DNA of 64,000 nucleotides from Rhodobacteraceae bacterium HLUCCO07 (GCA_001314705.1 LJSU01000019.1:124001-188000), one strand, 5' to 3'. Positions 48,226 through 61,058 are shown, numbered from the stretch's first letter. The notes: a model not told the origin generated them from the sequence alone. Program-made: numbers and translations.

Positions 48226-49017
48226 TTACGATCCGTCAACCACCCAGGGCGCCGGACGCTTGGCAAAGAAGGCTTCGATGCCCGCGCGGGCCTCCTCGCC
48301 TTCCCATGTCCGCACCAGCCGCTCGATGGTCGCGTCGATGATCTCGGGCGTGATCGCAGGCCCCAGCATCCGCGCCAGGCGCTTTGACTCCGCCACCGCC
48401 CCGGGGGCCGCCGCAAGATAGGGCCGCACCTCGGCCTCGACCGCCGCGTCAAGTGCGTCCTCGGGCACGACACGCGACAAAAGATCAAGTTTATCAGCCT
48501 CTTGCGCATCGAATACGCGGGACGACATGAACACCTTGCGGGCGTGGGTCTCGCCCATCCGGGCCAGGACATAGGGGCTGATCGTCGCCGGAATGAGGCC
48601 CAGTTTGACCTCGGTCAGCCCGAACTTGGCGCCCTCCGCCCCGATCGCCACATCGGCCACCGACATCATGCCGATCCCGCCGCCGAACGCATTGCCCTGC
48701 ACCCGCGCGATCAGGGGTTTCGACAGGGTGTTGAGCGCATACAGCGCCATCGCGAGCTTGCGCGCCTCGGCCCGCCGCTGCTCGGGCGTGGCCTCCATCT
48801 GCGCCTGCATCCAGCGCAGGTCGCCCCCCGCGCAAAAGCTCTTCCCCCGCGCCGCCAACACCACGACACGCACCTGCGCATCCTCGTCCAACACCTTGGC
48901 AGCACTTGACAATTCCTCGATCATCGCGCCCGACATGGCGTTGTGCTTGTCCGCCCGGTCAAGCCATAGCGTGGCCACGCCCCGCCCGTCGCGCTCGATT
49001 GCAAGCGTCTCATACAT
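48226..49017 (-). CDS. liuC: Methylglutaconyl-CoA hydratase (enoyl-CoA hydratase family)
   Basis: A 263-residue crotonase-fold protein. The oxyanion-hole strands are SFCAGGDLRWM and GNAFGGGIGMM, and the acid residue is in FGLTEVKLGLIPATISPYV. Context in the leucine pathway identifies it as the hydratase turning 3-methylglutaconyl-CoA into HMG-CoA. Its ATG overlaps the end of the HMG-CoA lyase gene by 8 bp. Confidence 0.88.
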   Translation of the reverse strand: MYETLAIERDGRGVATLWLDRADKHNAMSGAMIEELSSAAKVLDEDAQVRVVVLAARGKSFCAGGDLRWMQAQMEATPEQRRAEARKLAMALYALNTLSKPLIARVQGNAFGGGIGMMSVADVAIGAEGAKFGLTEVKLGLIPATISPYVLARMGETHARKVFMSSRVFDAQEADKLDLLSRVVPEDALDAAVEAEVRPYLAAAPGAVAESKRLARMLGPAITPEIIDATIERLVRTWEGEEARAGIEAFFAKRPAPWVVDGS

Positions 49018-49873
49018 CGCGTTCAATCCTCATCTGGCGTGCCATTTCGGCTGCCTGTTCCAATATCCCCCGGTCCAGCCCGGTCTCGTAGCCAAGCGCC
49101 GCCAGCCGGTCATGCACCGCCTCGCTCGCCACGTTCCCCGCCGCCCCCGGCGCATAGGGGCATCCGCCCAGACCGCCCACCGCCGCGTCGAACACCCGCA
49201 CGCCACGCGCCAGCGACACCTCGATATTCGCCAGCGCCCGCCCGGCGGTGTCATGGTAATGCCCGGCCAGCTTGCCGGCCGGCACCACGTCCAGCACCGC
49301 GCCCAGCATCGCGTCGATGCTCTCGGGCGTGCCCTGCCCGATCGTGTCACCCAGGCTGATCTCGTAAACCCCCATTTTCCATAGAATTTCCGCCACGCGC
49401 GCAACCTCTCCGGGCGGGGTCTTCCCGTCATAGGGGCAGTCGGTGACGCAGGAGATATAGCCCCGCACCGGCATGCCCACGTCCCGCGCCGCCTCCATGA
49501 TCGGGGCGAACCGTTCAAGGCTCTCGGCAATGCTCGCATTGATATTGGCCCGGCTGAACCCTTCCGAGGCAGATCCGAAGATCGCCACCTCGTCGGCCCG
49601 CGCCGCCACCGCCCCTTCGAATCCGCGCATGTTCGGCGTCAGCGCCGCATAGCGCACACCCGGCGCGCGCGCGATTCCGGCCAGAACTTGCGCCGAATCG
49701 GCCATCTGCGGCACCCATTTCGGGCTCACGAATGACGCCACCTCGATCCGCCGAAACCCCGCCCCGCTCAGGCAATCGACCAGCGCGATCTTTTCAACCG
49801 TCGGGATCAGCCGCTTTTCGTTCTGCAACCCGTCCCGCGGACCCATCTCGAAAATCTCAACGCGTTCAACCAT
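49010..49873 (-). CDS. Hydroxymethylglutaryl-CoA lyase
   Basis: A 287-residue TIM-barrel lyase that splits HMG-CoA to acetyl-CoA and acetoacetate, the last step of leucine breakdown. Motifs are EMGPRDGLQNE, the metal site HYHDTAG and the catalytic loop GGLGGCPYAPGAAGN. I chose the ATG at 49873: the ATG six codons upstream belongs to a dispersed repeat, and AAGGA precedes the later one. Confidence 0.94.
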   Translation of the reverse strand: MVERVEIFEMGPRDGLQNEKRLIPTVEKIALVDCLSGAGFRRIEVASFVSPKWVPQMADSAQVLAGIARAPGVRYAALTPNMRGFEGAVAARADEVAIFGSASEGFSRANINASIAESLERFAPIMEAARDVGMPVRGYISCVTDCPYDGKTPPGEVARVAEILWKMGVYEISLGDTIGQGTPESIDAMLGAVLDVVPAGKLAGHYHDTAGRALANIEVSLARGVRVFDAAVGGLGGCPYAPGAAGNVASEAVHDRLAALGYETGLDRGILEQAAEMARQMRIERDV

Positions 49874-49885
49874 CTGCGCCCCGTC

Positions 49886-49908
49886 CTTCATCTTGCCCCA
49901 AATACTCC
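49886..49908 (+). repeat. Dispersed 3' motif, class B copy 2
   Basis: CTTCATCTTG, CCCC, AAATACTCC, followed by CGCCGGAGGCG, which can fold as CGCC/GGCG. It lies between the GST stop and the lyase start; on the minus strand it reads GGAGTATTT first. Confidence 0.8.
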
Positions 49909-49933
49909 CGCCGGAGGCGTCTGACGGCGCGGC

Positions 49934-50602
49934 TCATCCCTCGGGCACCTCGTAGAACTCCCGGTCATAGAATTGCTGCAACCCCTCGGCCTCCAATGCC
50001 CTCTGATAGGCCGGGCGCGCCTCGATCCGCGCCTTGTAGGCGCTGAGACGGGGAAACCGGTCGAAGCGCACATAATGCCGCGCGCTCTCCAGCGTGAATC
50101 CCATCATCGTATCGGCGGCCGAGAACCCGCGCCTGAGCAGATACGCCTGCTCCCCCAATACCCGCTCCAGCGGCTTGAGCGAGACCGCCAGCCGCTTGAC
50201 CTCGATCCCGATCACCGTAGGCGAACGCATCGCCGGATCGGGCAGGAAAACCTGTTGCAGGTTGAGGTTCTGGATCAGCACGCCGATGGTTTCGGCATAG
50301 TGCAGCCAGGTGAGGTATGGCGCGCGCTCCGCCTCGCCCGGCATCGGCGCCAGCCCCTTTTCCGGCCGGGTTTCGCACAGGTATTCCGTGATCGCCCCGC
50401 TCTCGAACAGCACCTGCCCGTCGATCTCCAGAACCGGCACACGCCCCGCCGGGCTGAGCCCGAGGAACTCGGGGTTCCGCAGATCGCCCCCGGCGATATC
50501 ATAGCTGATCACGTCCGGCTCCAGCCCCATTTCGTAAAGCAGCCAGAGCACCCGGAACGACCGGCTACCCGCGACGCTGTGCAATCTGATCGGTTCTTGC
50601 AT
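49934..50602 (-). CDS. Glutathione S-transferase family protein
   Basis: A 222-residue two-domain GST: thioredoxin-like N-terminus (HSVAGSRSFRVLWLLYEMGLE; GRVPVLEIDGQVLFESGAI carries the cis-Pro and ES glutathione site) and an all-helical C-terminus. Its substrate is unknown. It is placed inside the leucine-degradation gene run and may be co-transcribed with it. GGGA precedes the chosen ATG; a TTG 21 nt upstream is unlikely. Confidence 0.88.
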   Translation of the reverse strand: MQEPIRLHSVAGSRSFRVLWLLYEMGLEPDVISYDIAGGDLRNPEFLGLSPAGRVPVLEIDGQVLFESGAITEYLCETRPEKGLAPMPGEAERAPYLTWLHYAETIGVLIQNLNLQQVFLPDPAMRSPTVIGIEVKRLAVSLKPLERVLGEQAYLLRRGFSAADTMMGFTLESARHYVRFDRFPRLSAYKARIEARPAYQRALEAEGLQQFYDREFYEVPEG

Positions 50603-50652
50603 GATCCCGTCCCCCTGTCCCAACCCTGCCCGTTGGCATGGCCGGGCGCCAT

Positions 50653-50676
50653 GAGTATTTTTCCCAAGAAAGAGAC
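50653..50676 (-). repeat. Dispersed 3' motif, class A copy 4
   Basis: Minus strand CTTTCTTGGGAAAAATACTC, 10 nt past the mccA stop and in the same direction. Confidence 0.8.
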
Positions 50677-50686
50677 CCTTGACCCT

Positions 50687-52633
<1,947 letters not shown>

Positions 52634-52709
52634 GGCTTTCAATCCTTGAATTCAAACAGTTGATCCGGATGCGTTCCCCGGCACCTTTGTTCATGCCCGA
52701 TCATGGGTG

Positions 52710-54314
<1,605 letters not shown>

Positions 54315-54362
54315 GGGAACTCCCCCGGTTTCAAAAGCGGTCTGGGTGGCGCGTGACGTGGC

Positions 54363-55526
54363 TCACCCCATCAACCCCATCAACTCGCGCCCCACCAGCA
54401 TCCGGCGGATCTCGGACGTGCCCGCACCGATCTCCATCAGCTTGGCGTCGCGGAAGATGCGGCCTACCGGGTTGTCGGAGAGATACCCGGCACCCCCGAA
54501 GGCCTGCACCGCCTGGTGGCTGACCTTCATCGCCTCTTCGCTGGCATAAAGCACACAGGCCGCCGCGTCCTGGCGCGTGACCTCGCCCCGGTCACAGGCC
54601 CTGGCCACCTCGTAGACATAGGCGCGGGCCGAATTCATCGCCGTGTACATGTCCGCGATCTTGCCCTGCATGAGCTGGAAATTCCCGATCGGCTGGCCGA
54701 ACTGCTGGCGCTCCTTCATGTAGGGCATGACCTCGTCCAGGCAGGCCGCCATGATGCCGGTGCCGATGCCCGAAAGCACCACCCGCTCGTAATCGAGCCC
54801 CGACATCAGAACCGCAACGCCCTTGCCCTCTTCGCCCAGCACGTTCTCGAACGGCACTTCGACATCCTCGAAGATGAGCTCGGCCGTGTTCGACCCGCGC
54901 ATGCCCAGCTTGTCGAAATGCGCCCCGGTCGAGAACCCCTTCATGGTCTTTTCCACGATGAAGGCGGTGATCCCCTTGGGCCCGGCCTCCATGTCGGTCT
55001 TGGCATAGACCACCAGCACATCCGCATCCGGCCCGTTGGTGATCCAGTACTTGTTGCCGTTGAGAACATAGCGGTCGTTCTTCTTGTCGGCGCGCAGCTT
55101 CATCGAAACCACGTCCGACCCGGCCGAAGGCTCGGACATGGCCAAGGCCCCCACATGCTCGCCCGAGATCAGCTTGGGAAGGAATTTCAGCTTCTGCTCA
55201 TGCGTGGCATTGCGCCGGATCTGGTTGACGCAGAGATTGGAATGCGCGCCATAGGAAAGGCTGACCGAAGCCGAGGCCCGCGCGATCTCCTCGACCGCGA
55301 CCACATGGGCAAGATAGCTCATGTCGGCCCCGCCATATTCCTCGGGCGTGGTCACGCCCAAAAGGCCCAGCTCACCGAACTCGCGCCACAGCGCGTTGGG
55401 GAATGCGTTGCTGCGGTCGATCTCGCTCGCCATCGGCTTGATCCGCTCCTGCGCAAAGCGATGCACCATCTCGCGCAGCGCGTTCACGTCCTCGCCCAGA
55501 TCGAAATTCATTGACCCCATGAACAT
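54363..55526 (-). CDS. ivd: Isovaleryl-CoA dehydrogenase
   Basis: A 387-residue acyl-CoA dehydrogenase that oxidises isovaleryl-CoA to 3-methylcrotonyl-CoA using FAD and passing electrons to ETF. Signatures are [23 protein letters not shown] and [22 protein letters not shown]; the base Glu is expected in the [11 protein letters not shown] region, as in IVD. GGAGGG lies 7 nt before the ATG. It is the first gene of the leucine operon and has its own promoter and operator. Confidence 0.94.
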   Translation of the reverse strand: MFMGSMNFDLGEDVNALREMVHRFAQERIKPMASEIDRSNAFPNALWREFGELGLLGVTTPEEYGGADMSYLAHVVAVEEIARASASVSLSYGAHSNLCVNQIRRNATHEQKLKFLPKLISGEHVGALAMSEPSAGSDVVSMKLRADKKNDRYVLNGNKYWITNGPDADVLVVYAKTDMEAGPKGITAFIVEKTMKGFSTGAHFDKLGMRGSNTAELIFEDVEVPFENVLGEEGKGVAVLMSGLDYERVVLSGIGTGIMAACLDEVMPYMKERQQFGQPIGNFQLMQGKIADMYTAMNSARAYVYEVARACDRGEVTRQDAAACVLYASEEAMKVSHQAVQAFGGAGYLSDNPVGRIFRDAKLMEIGAGTSEIRRMLVGRELMGLMG

Positions 55527-55546
55527 GCGGCCGCCCTCCGATTTAT

Positions 55547-55560
55547 TGAACAGTTGTTCA
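55547..55560. promoter_or_regulatory. Palindromic operator at the ivd transcription start
   Basis: TGAACA-GT-TGTTCA, two 6-bp arms around 2 bp. It begins just downstream of the -10, where RNA synthesis should start. This position and symmetry fit a TetR- or GntR-type repressor of acyl-CoA metabolism. Confidence 0.5.
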
Positions 55561-55561
55561 T

Positions 55562-55590
55562 TTCCTAGACCATCCCCCGATTCGGATCAA
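55562..55590 (-). promoter_or_regulatory. Probable ivd promoter
   Basis: Minus strand TTGATC, 17 nt, TAGGAA, with the palindrome immediately downstream. The leader to the ivd ATG is about 30 nt. Confidence 0.5.
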
Positions 55591-55631
55591 CCTGATCTGA
55601 TCGTGCGCCTTCGGCGCGCAGGTTTTGCTTG

Positions 55632-55650
55632 TCGGGGGCTCTGCCCCCGA
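55632..55650. terminator. Strong hairpin between the DegT and ivd genes
   Basis: TCGGGGGC and GCCCCCGA pair around TCT. It is the first of two consecutive hairpins in this 300-bp gap. Confidence 0.5.
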
Positions 55651-55654
55651 GCTG

Positions 55655-55674
55655 CAAAATGCCAGGGCATTTTG
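55655..55674. terminator. Second hairpin between the DegT and ivd genes
   Basis: CAAAATGC and GCATTTTG pair around CAGG. On the minus strand its arm ends in CATTTTG, which gives the DegT-gene transcript a short T-run. Confidence 0.45.
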
Positions 55675-55685
55675 TCAGCACCCCC

Positions 55686-55747
55686 GGAGTATTTCACGCA
55701 AGATGAAGGATGGACCCGCCCCGGCTTCATCTTGCCCCAAATACTCC
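55686..55747. repeat. Inverted pair of class B dispersed motifs (copies 3 and 4)
   Basis: Arms at 55686-55708 and 55725-55747 are inverted copies of the class B motif: GGAGTATTT...CAAGATGAAG and CTTCATCTTG...AAATACTCC, identical except for the central NNNN block, with a 16-bp spacer. Transcribed, this could fold into a long hairpin. Confidence 0.8.
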
Positions 55748-55825
55748 CGCCGGAGGCGGTCGACCTCGCCGCACTCACCGGGATCAGGGCCTGCCGGCCT
55801 GCCGCCGATGGTCGGCGCCAACCGG

Positions 55826-57019
55826 TCACCCGCCCTGGAACACCGCGCCCACCTCGGCCCGGATGATCCGGGCGATGAGCGCGCAATCGTCAAGGCTGAA
55901 GGTCAGCGGCAAGCGCATGTCGAGGATGGATTTCAGGATACGGTCGCTTTCGGGCATCGGCAGCGATGGCGCATAGCGCCAGCTGTCATAGCGCGAGGTA
56001 AATCCCGAAGGCTCGGCCCCGCCGAACCACTTGAGTTCCACCCCGCGCGCCGCGCAGCGGCGCAAGACGGCGTTGATCCTGTCCTCGGCCCAGTCGAGCA
56101 GCAGGAACTGGATCGAGGAGCCGACGAAAGCCTCCTCCTCGGGCCGCTCCACCACGGTCAGGCCCGGCGTGCCACGCAGCCCCTCCTCGACCACGCGGTA
56201 CCGCGCCGTCCAGGCCGCGCATTGCGCGTCGAGCCGGGCAAGCTGTGGTCGCAGGATCGCCGCGCGCAGGTTGTCCATCCGTCCCGACACGTTGGGGGTG
56301 TCGTATTTCACCCGCTCGAACACCTCGGGCCCGGGCGCCGCAAGGTGGCGACCATAGAGCATGTATGACCCCGACAGCACGACCGCCCGCGCGGCGACCT
56401 CCGCGTCATCGGTGACCAGGAACCCGCCCTCGCCCGAATTGAGATGCTTGTAGGTCTGGGTCGAATAGCACCCGATCAGCCCGTCCGTGCCCGACAGCCG
56501 CCCGCGCCAGCGCGCGCCCATCGTGTGGGCGCAATCCTCGATCACGGTGATGCCGGCCGCGTCGCAGATCTCCATCAGCCGGTCCATGTCGGCCAGATGG
56601 CCGCGCATGTGGCTCAGCATCAGCACCCGCGCCTCGCCTGCCTTGGCCGCCAGGTCATCAAGGTCGATCACCAGCCCCTCGGTCACGCCGACGAAGACCG
56701 GCATCGCGCCCACGCTGGCGATGGCCCCCGGCACCGGCGCCAGCGTGAAGGCATTGGTCAGAACCGGCTCGCCCGGCTGCACCCCCACCGCGCGCAACGC
56801 ACAGGCGAGCGCATAGCCGCCCGAGGCCACCGCAAGGCAGTATCGCGCGCCCATGGCTTGGGCAAACTCCCGTTCCAGAAGCGCCACCTCGCCCGGATCG
56901 TCCCCCGCCACGTTGTAGCGATGCAGCCGACCACCTTTCATCACTTCAACGGCGGCCGCGATCGCCTCGTCGGGGATCGGCTCCTGCTGGGTGAAACTGC
57001 CTTTGAAAACCTCGCTCAT
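55826..57019 (-). CDS. DegT/DnrJ/EryC1/StrS-family aminotransferase
   Basis: A 397-residue PLP aminotransferase of the sugar-aminotransferase family. The PLP lysine is in TYKHLNSGEGGF; DCAHTMGARW is the cofactor Asp region. These enzymes usually aminate keto-sugars or inosose-type cyclitols, but no sugar-nucleotide operon surrounds it, so the substrate is unknown. AAAGG precedes the chosen ATG; a GTG six codons upstream is possible. It follows gph by 42 nt on the same strand. Confidence 0.87.
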   Translation of the reverse strand: MSEVFKGSFTQQEPIPDEAIAAAVEVMKGGRLHRYNVAGDDPGEVALLEREFAQAMGARYCLAVASGGYALACALRAVGVQPGEPVLTNAFTLAPVPGAIASVGAMPVFVGVTEGLVIDLDDLAAKAGEARVLMLSHMRGHLADMDRLMEICDAAGITVIEDCAHTMGARWRGRLSGTDGLIGCYSTQTYKHLNSGEGGFLVTDDAEVAARAVVLSGSYMLYGRHLAAPGPEVFERVKYDTPNVSGRMDNLRAAILRPQLARLDAQCAAWTARYRVVEEGLRGTPGLTVVERPEEEAFVGSSIQFLLLDWAEDRINAVLRRCAARGVELKWFGGAEPSGFTSRYDSWRYAPSLPMPESDRILKSILDMRLPLTFSLDDCALIARIIRAEVGAVFQGG

Positions 57020-57061
57020 GCGACCTTTCTGCGCCACGGCGCGCGCGCCGTCAACGCCGCG

Positions 57062-57724
57062 TCAGTCCAAAAGCCGCGCCACCACGCCGGGCAGTTCATC
57101 ATAGGCGTCGATCATCGCCTCCGGTGCAAGCGCGGCCATGTCCGCCCCCGATGGCCCGAACGTGACCAGAACCGAGGGCACCCCCGCCGCGCGGGCCGTC
57201 ATCCGGTCGGTGTCGCTGTCGCCGACGAGAAGACAGCGCGCCGGATCGCCCCCCAGCCGCCGCGCCGTCTCGCGCAGCGGTTCGGGATCGGGCTTGCGCA
57301 CCGCAAGCGTATCCGCCCCGATCAGGGCGCCAAACGCATCACGCGCCCCAAGCGAGCGCATCAACCGCTCGGCCAGCGCCTCGGGTTTGTTGGTGCAGAT
57401 CCCCACGCCATATCCCGCCCCGGCCAGCGCCTCGACCGCGGCCATCGCGCCGGGATAAAGCACCGTGTGACGATCAATCGCGCCTGCATATTCCTCGAGC
57501 AGCCGCGGGTACCACGCCTCGATCTCGTCCTCGCGCAGCCCCCCCATCCGGGTGAACCCCAGCCGCAGCATCGCCTTGCCCCCGCGCAGCGCCGTGCCCG
57601 AATCGCGCCCCGGGTCGAGCAGATCGCCCGCCCCCATCGCCCGGAAACAGGCATTGGCCGCCGCGATAAGATCGCCGGACGTGTCCGCCAATGTCCCGTC
57701 GAGATCGAAGATCACCGATTTCAT
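57062..57724 (-). CDS. gph: Phosphoglycolate phosphatase (HAD family)
   Basis: A 220-residue HAD hydrolase. Motif I is FDLDGTLAD with Asp7 and Asp9, motif II Thr lies in the ICTNKPE region, and VGDSDTDRMTARAAG is motif IV. The cap and size fit Gph, which clears 2-phosphoglycolate from DNA repair or photorespiration-like reactions; other small phosphosugars are possible. It is divergent from glmU. Confidence 0.87.
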   Translation of the reverse strand: MKSVIFDLDGTLADTSGDLIAAANACFRAMGAGDLLDPGRDSGTALRGGKAMLRLGFTRMGGLREDEIEAWYPRLLEEYAGAIDRHTVLYPGAMAAVEALAGAGYGVGICTNKPEALAERLMRSLGARDAFGALIGADTLAVRKPDPEPLRETARRLGGDPARCLLVGDSDTDRMTARAAGVPSVLVTFGPSGADMAALAPEAMIDAYDELPGVVARLLD

Positions 57725-57795
57725 CTGCCTGCCCTTTCCGGCGAAAACCCGCCTGCCCCTGTCACACGCCGCAACCTATCTTGAACGCACCGCCC

Positions 57796-57823
57796 TTGCC
57801 ACGCGATGCCAACCGGATAAAAC
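57796..57823 (+). promoter_or_regulatory. Possible glmU promoter
   Basis: TTGCCA, 16 nt, TAAAAC in the 130-bp gph-glmU gap. A weak match. Confidence 0.3.
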
Positions 57824-57854
57824 GGGCGCAGAGGCAATAACACGAGAAACCTAG

Positions 57855-59210
57855 ATGAGCACAAGCCTGATCATCCTCGCCGCCGGGCAGGGCACGCGCA
57901 TGAATTCGGATCTTCCCAAGGTGCTGCACCCCGTGGCGGGCGCGCCGCTGTTGATCCACGCGATGAAATCCGGCGCTGCGCTGGCCCCCGAACGCACGGT
58001 CATCGTGGCCGGGGTGGGCGCCGAAGACGTGGCCGCCGCGGCGCAAGCCTTCGACGACACCGCGCAGGTGGTGATACAGCCCGAACAGCTCGGCACCGGC
58101 CACGCGGTGCTCTGTGCCCGTGAGGCGCTCCGGGGCGCGACGGGCGACGTGATCGTGCTTTATGGCGACACGCCCTTCATCCGGCCCGAAACGCTGCAAC
58201 GCATGACCGAGGCACAGGCGCGTCACGATGTCGTCGTGCTGGGCTTCGAACCTGCCGATCCGGGCCGCTACGGGCGGCTCGTGATGCAGGGCGAGATGTT
58301 GGAACGGATCGTCGAGTTCAAGGACGCCTCGGATGAAGAACGTACCATAACCCTCTGCAACAGCGGCGTTATCGCCGCCTCTGTCCAAACACTTTTCGAC
58401 CTGCTCGACGCGGTGACGAACGAAAATGCCAGCCGCGAATACTACCTCACCGATATCGTCGCCATCGCCCGCGACCGCGGGCTTTCGGCCAGCGCCGTCA
58501 CCTGCGACGAAGCCGAAACCATGGGCGTCAATTCCCGCGATCAACTGGCCGCCGCCGAAGCCGCCTTCCAGGCCCGCGCCCGCGCCGAGGCGCTGGAAAA
58601 CGGCGTTACACTCACCGCCCCGGAAACCGTGTTCTTCGCCCATGACACGGTGATCGGCCGCGACACGGTGATCGAGCCCAACGTCGTGTTCGGCCCCGAT
58701 GTCACCATCGAATCCGGCGCCCGGATCCGCGCCTTTTCCCATCTCGAAGGCTGTCACGTGTCATGTGGCGCCGTGGTCGGCCCCTACGCGCGGCTGCGCC
58801 CCGGGGCGGAACTCTCGGAGAACGTGCATGTCGGCAATTTCGTCGAGATCAAGAACGCGACCCTTGCGACCGGCGCCAAGGCAAATCACCTCACCTATAT
58901 CGGCGATGCCAGCATCGGCGCGGACACCAATATCGGCGCGGGAACGATTACCTGCAACTATGATGGCGTGATGAAGCATCACACCGAGATCGGCGCGCGC
59001 GCCTTCATCGGGTCGAACACGATGTTCGTGGCCCCGGTGCGCGTGGGCGATGACGCCATGACCGGCACCGGCACCGTGGTCACGCGCGACGTGCCCGACG
59101 CGGCGCTGGCCATCGGGCGGGCCGAGCAGCTCAACAAGCCGGGCCTCGCACGCAAATTGTTCGAAATGTTAAAGTCCAGGAAGGCAGAACGCGACGAGGA
59201 GACCGAATAA
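57855..59210 (+). CDS. glmU: Bifunctional GlcN-1-P acetyltransferase / UDP-GlcNAc pyrophosphorylase
   Basis: A 451-residue enzyme making UDP-GlcNAc for peptidoglycan and lipopolysaccharide. N-terminal nucleotidyltransferase: LAAGQGTRMNSDLPKVLHP, QPEQLGTGHAV and YGDTPFI. The C-terminal left-handed beta-helix acetyltransferase starts around residue 250 with hexapeptide repeats and NHLTYIGDASIG and NIGAGTITCNYDG. The stop TAA shares its last base with the glmS ATG. Confidence 0.96.
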   Translation: MSTSLIILAAGQGTRMNSDLPKVLHPVAGAPLLIHAMKSGAALAPERTVIVAGVGAEDVAAAAQAFDDTAQVVIQPEQLGTGHAVLCAREALRGATGDVIVLYGDTPFIRPETLQRMTEAQARHDVVVLGFEPADPGRYGRLVMQGEMLERIVEFKDASDEERTITLCNSGVIAASVQTLFDLLDAVTNENASREYYLTDIVAIARDRGLSASAVTCDEAETMGVNSRDQLAAAEAAFQARARAEALENGVTLTAPETVFFAHDTVIGRDTVIEPNVVFGPDVTIESGARIRAFSHLEGCHVSCGAVVGPYARLRPGAELSENVHVGNFVEIKNATLATGAKANHLTYIGDASIGADTNIGAGTITCNYDGVMKHHTEIGARAFIGSNTMFVAPVRVGDDAMTGTGTVVTRDVPDAALAIGRAEQLNKPGLARKLFEMLKSRKAERDEETE

Positions 59211-61033
59211 TGTGTGGAATTGTCGGGGTCCTGGGCAACCACGAAGCGGCCCCCATCCTTGTCGAGGCGCTGAAACGGCTCGAATATCGCGGCTATGACA
59301 GCGCCGGGATCGCCACCCTGAACGCCGGCCGGCTCGACCGCCGCCGCGCGGTGGGCAAGCTGGTCAACCTTTCCGATCTGCTGGTGCATGAACCGCTCGC
59401 AGGCAAGTCCGGGATCGGCCATACCCGCTGGGCCACCCATGGGGCGCCCACCGTGGGCAATGCCCATCCTCACCGCGCCGGGCCGGTGGCCGTCGTGCAT
59501 AACGGCATCATCGAGAATTTCCGCGAGATTCGCGCCGAGCTGGCCGAGAAGGGTATCGATTTCGGCACCGAAACCGATACCGAAACCGTGGCCCTGCTGG
59601 TGCAAAGCCACATGGACCGCGGCCTCGCCCCGCGCGAAGCGGCGCTCGAGACCATCAAGCGGCTGACCGGCGCCTATGCGCTGTGTTTCCTTTTCGAAGG
59701 CGAAAACGATCTGCTCATCGCCGCGCGGCAAGGCTCGCCGCTGGCCATCGGCCATGGCGAGGGCGAGATGTTCGTGGGCTCCGACGCCATCGCGCTCGCC
59801 CCCATGACCGACCGCATCACCTATCTCGAAGAGGGCGATTTCGCCGTCGTCACCCGCACGAGCCTCGAGATCCTTGATCGCGAGAACCGCCCCGCCAACC
59901 GCGAGATCCGCACCGTCTCGATCGAGAACACGCAGGTGGACAAGGGCGGGCACAAGCACTTCATGGCCAAGGAGATCGCCGAACAGCCAAAAGTGATCGG
60001 CGAGGCGATCCTGCACTACCTTGCCGATGACGGCAAATCGGTGGTCCTCCCCGGCAAGGGGTTCGACTTCACGACGATCGACCGGCTCTCCCTCGTCGCC
60101 TGCGGCACCGCCTTCTATGCCTGCCTGACGGCGAAATACTGGTTCGAGCAGCTCGCCGGCCTGCCCTGCGATGTCGATATCGCCTCCGAGTTCCGCTATC
60201 GCGAGCCCCCCATCCCCGCCCGCACTGCCGCGCTCTTTGTCAGCCAGTCGGGCGAAACCGCCGACACGCTGGCCGCCCTGCGCTTCTGCGAAGGCCGCGC
60301 CACCTCCCTTCTTTCCGTGGTCAACGTCCCCGAAAGCTCGATCGCGCGCGAATCCGATCTCGCCCTGCCGATCCTCGCGGGCACCGAGATCGGCGTCGCC
60401 TCGACCAAGGCGTTCACCTGCCAGCTTACCGTGCTCTACATGCTGGCACTCAAGGCCGCACGGGATCGCGGCGCGATCGACGATGACCAGCTTGCCGATC
60501 ACCTCAGCGCCCTGCGGGCCCTGCCCTCGGCCTTCACCACCGCGCTCGAAGGCTCGCAAGCCATGGCCCAGGCCGCCCGCAAGCTCGCAGAGGCGCGCGA
60601 CATCCTCTTCCTTGGCCGCGGCCTGATGTTCCCGCTCGCCCTCGAAGGTGCGCTGAAACTCAAGGAAATCAGCTATATCCACGCCGAAGCCTATGCCTCG
60701 GGCGAACTCAAGCACGGCCCCATCGCGCTCATCGACAAGCATGTGCCCGTGGTCGTCATGGCCCCGCGTGACGCGCTCTTCGAAAAGACCACGTCCAACA
60801 TGCAGGAAGTGATCGCCCGCGACGGGCGGGTGCTGCTCGTCACCGATCCGCCCGGCGCTGCCGAGGCCGCGGGAGATGCATGGATCACTCTCACCCTGCC
60901 GCAGGTCGAGCCCGGCCTCACCCCGATCCTCTATGCCCTGCCGGCCCAGCTTCTGGCCTATCACACCGCGGTGGCCAAGGGCACCGATGTCGATCAGCCG
61001 CGCAACCTTGCCAAATCGGTGACCGTCGAATGA
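59210..61033 (+). CDS. glmS: Glutamine--fructose-6-phosphate aminotransferase
   Basis: A 607-residue enzyme that makes GlcN-6-P. Cys2 in MCGIVGVLG is the glutaminase nucleophile after Met removal; GHTRWATHG and NGIIENF are also in that domain. Two SIS domains follow (SQSGETADT, then the second around residue 450), and the C-terminus ends KSVTVE. It is translationally coupled to glmU, giving two steps of the same pathway in one operon. No glmS ribozyme is expected or seen. Confidence 0.97.
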   Translation: MCGIVGVLGNHEAAPILVEALKRLEYRGYDSAGIATLNAGRLDRRRAVGKLVNLSDLLVHEPLAGKSGIGHTRWATHGAPTVGNAHPHRAGPVAVVHNGIIENFREIRAELAEKGIDFGTETDTETVALLVQSHMDRGLAPREAALETIKRLTGAYALCFLFEGENDLLIAARQGSPLAIGHGEGEMFVGSDAIALAPMTDRITYLEEGDFAVVTRTSLEILDRENRPANREIRTVSIENTQVDKGGHKHFMAKEIAEQPKVIGEAILHYLADDGKSVVLPGKGFDFTTIDRLSLVACGTAFYACLTAKYWFEQLAGLPCDVDIASEFRYREPPIPARTAALFVSQSGETADTLAALRFCEGRATSLLSVVNVPESSIARESDLALPILAGTEIGVASTKAFTCQLTVLYMLALKAARDRGAIDDDQLADHLSALRALPSAFTTALEGSQAMAQAARKLAEARDILFLGRGLMFPLALEGALKLKEISYIHAEAYASGELKHGPIALIDKHVPVVVMAPRDALFEKTTSNMQEVIARDGRVLLVTDPPGAAEAAGDAWITLTLPQVEPGLTPILYALPAQLLAYHTAVAKGTDVDQPRNLAKSVTVE

Positions 61034-61058
61034 TCGCGCGAAAACACGCGCCATCCTG

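Noticed and set aside
49874-49891. Upstream ATG for HMG-CoA lyase
   Set aside because: The ATG is part of the class B dispersed motif and has no ribosome binding site.
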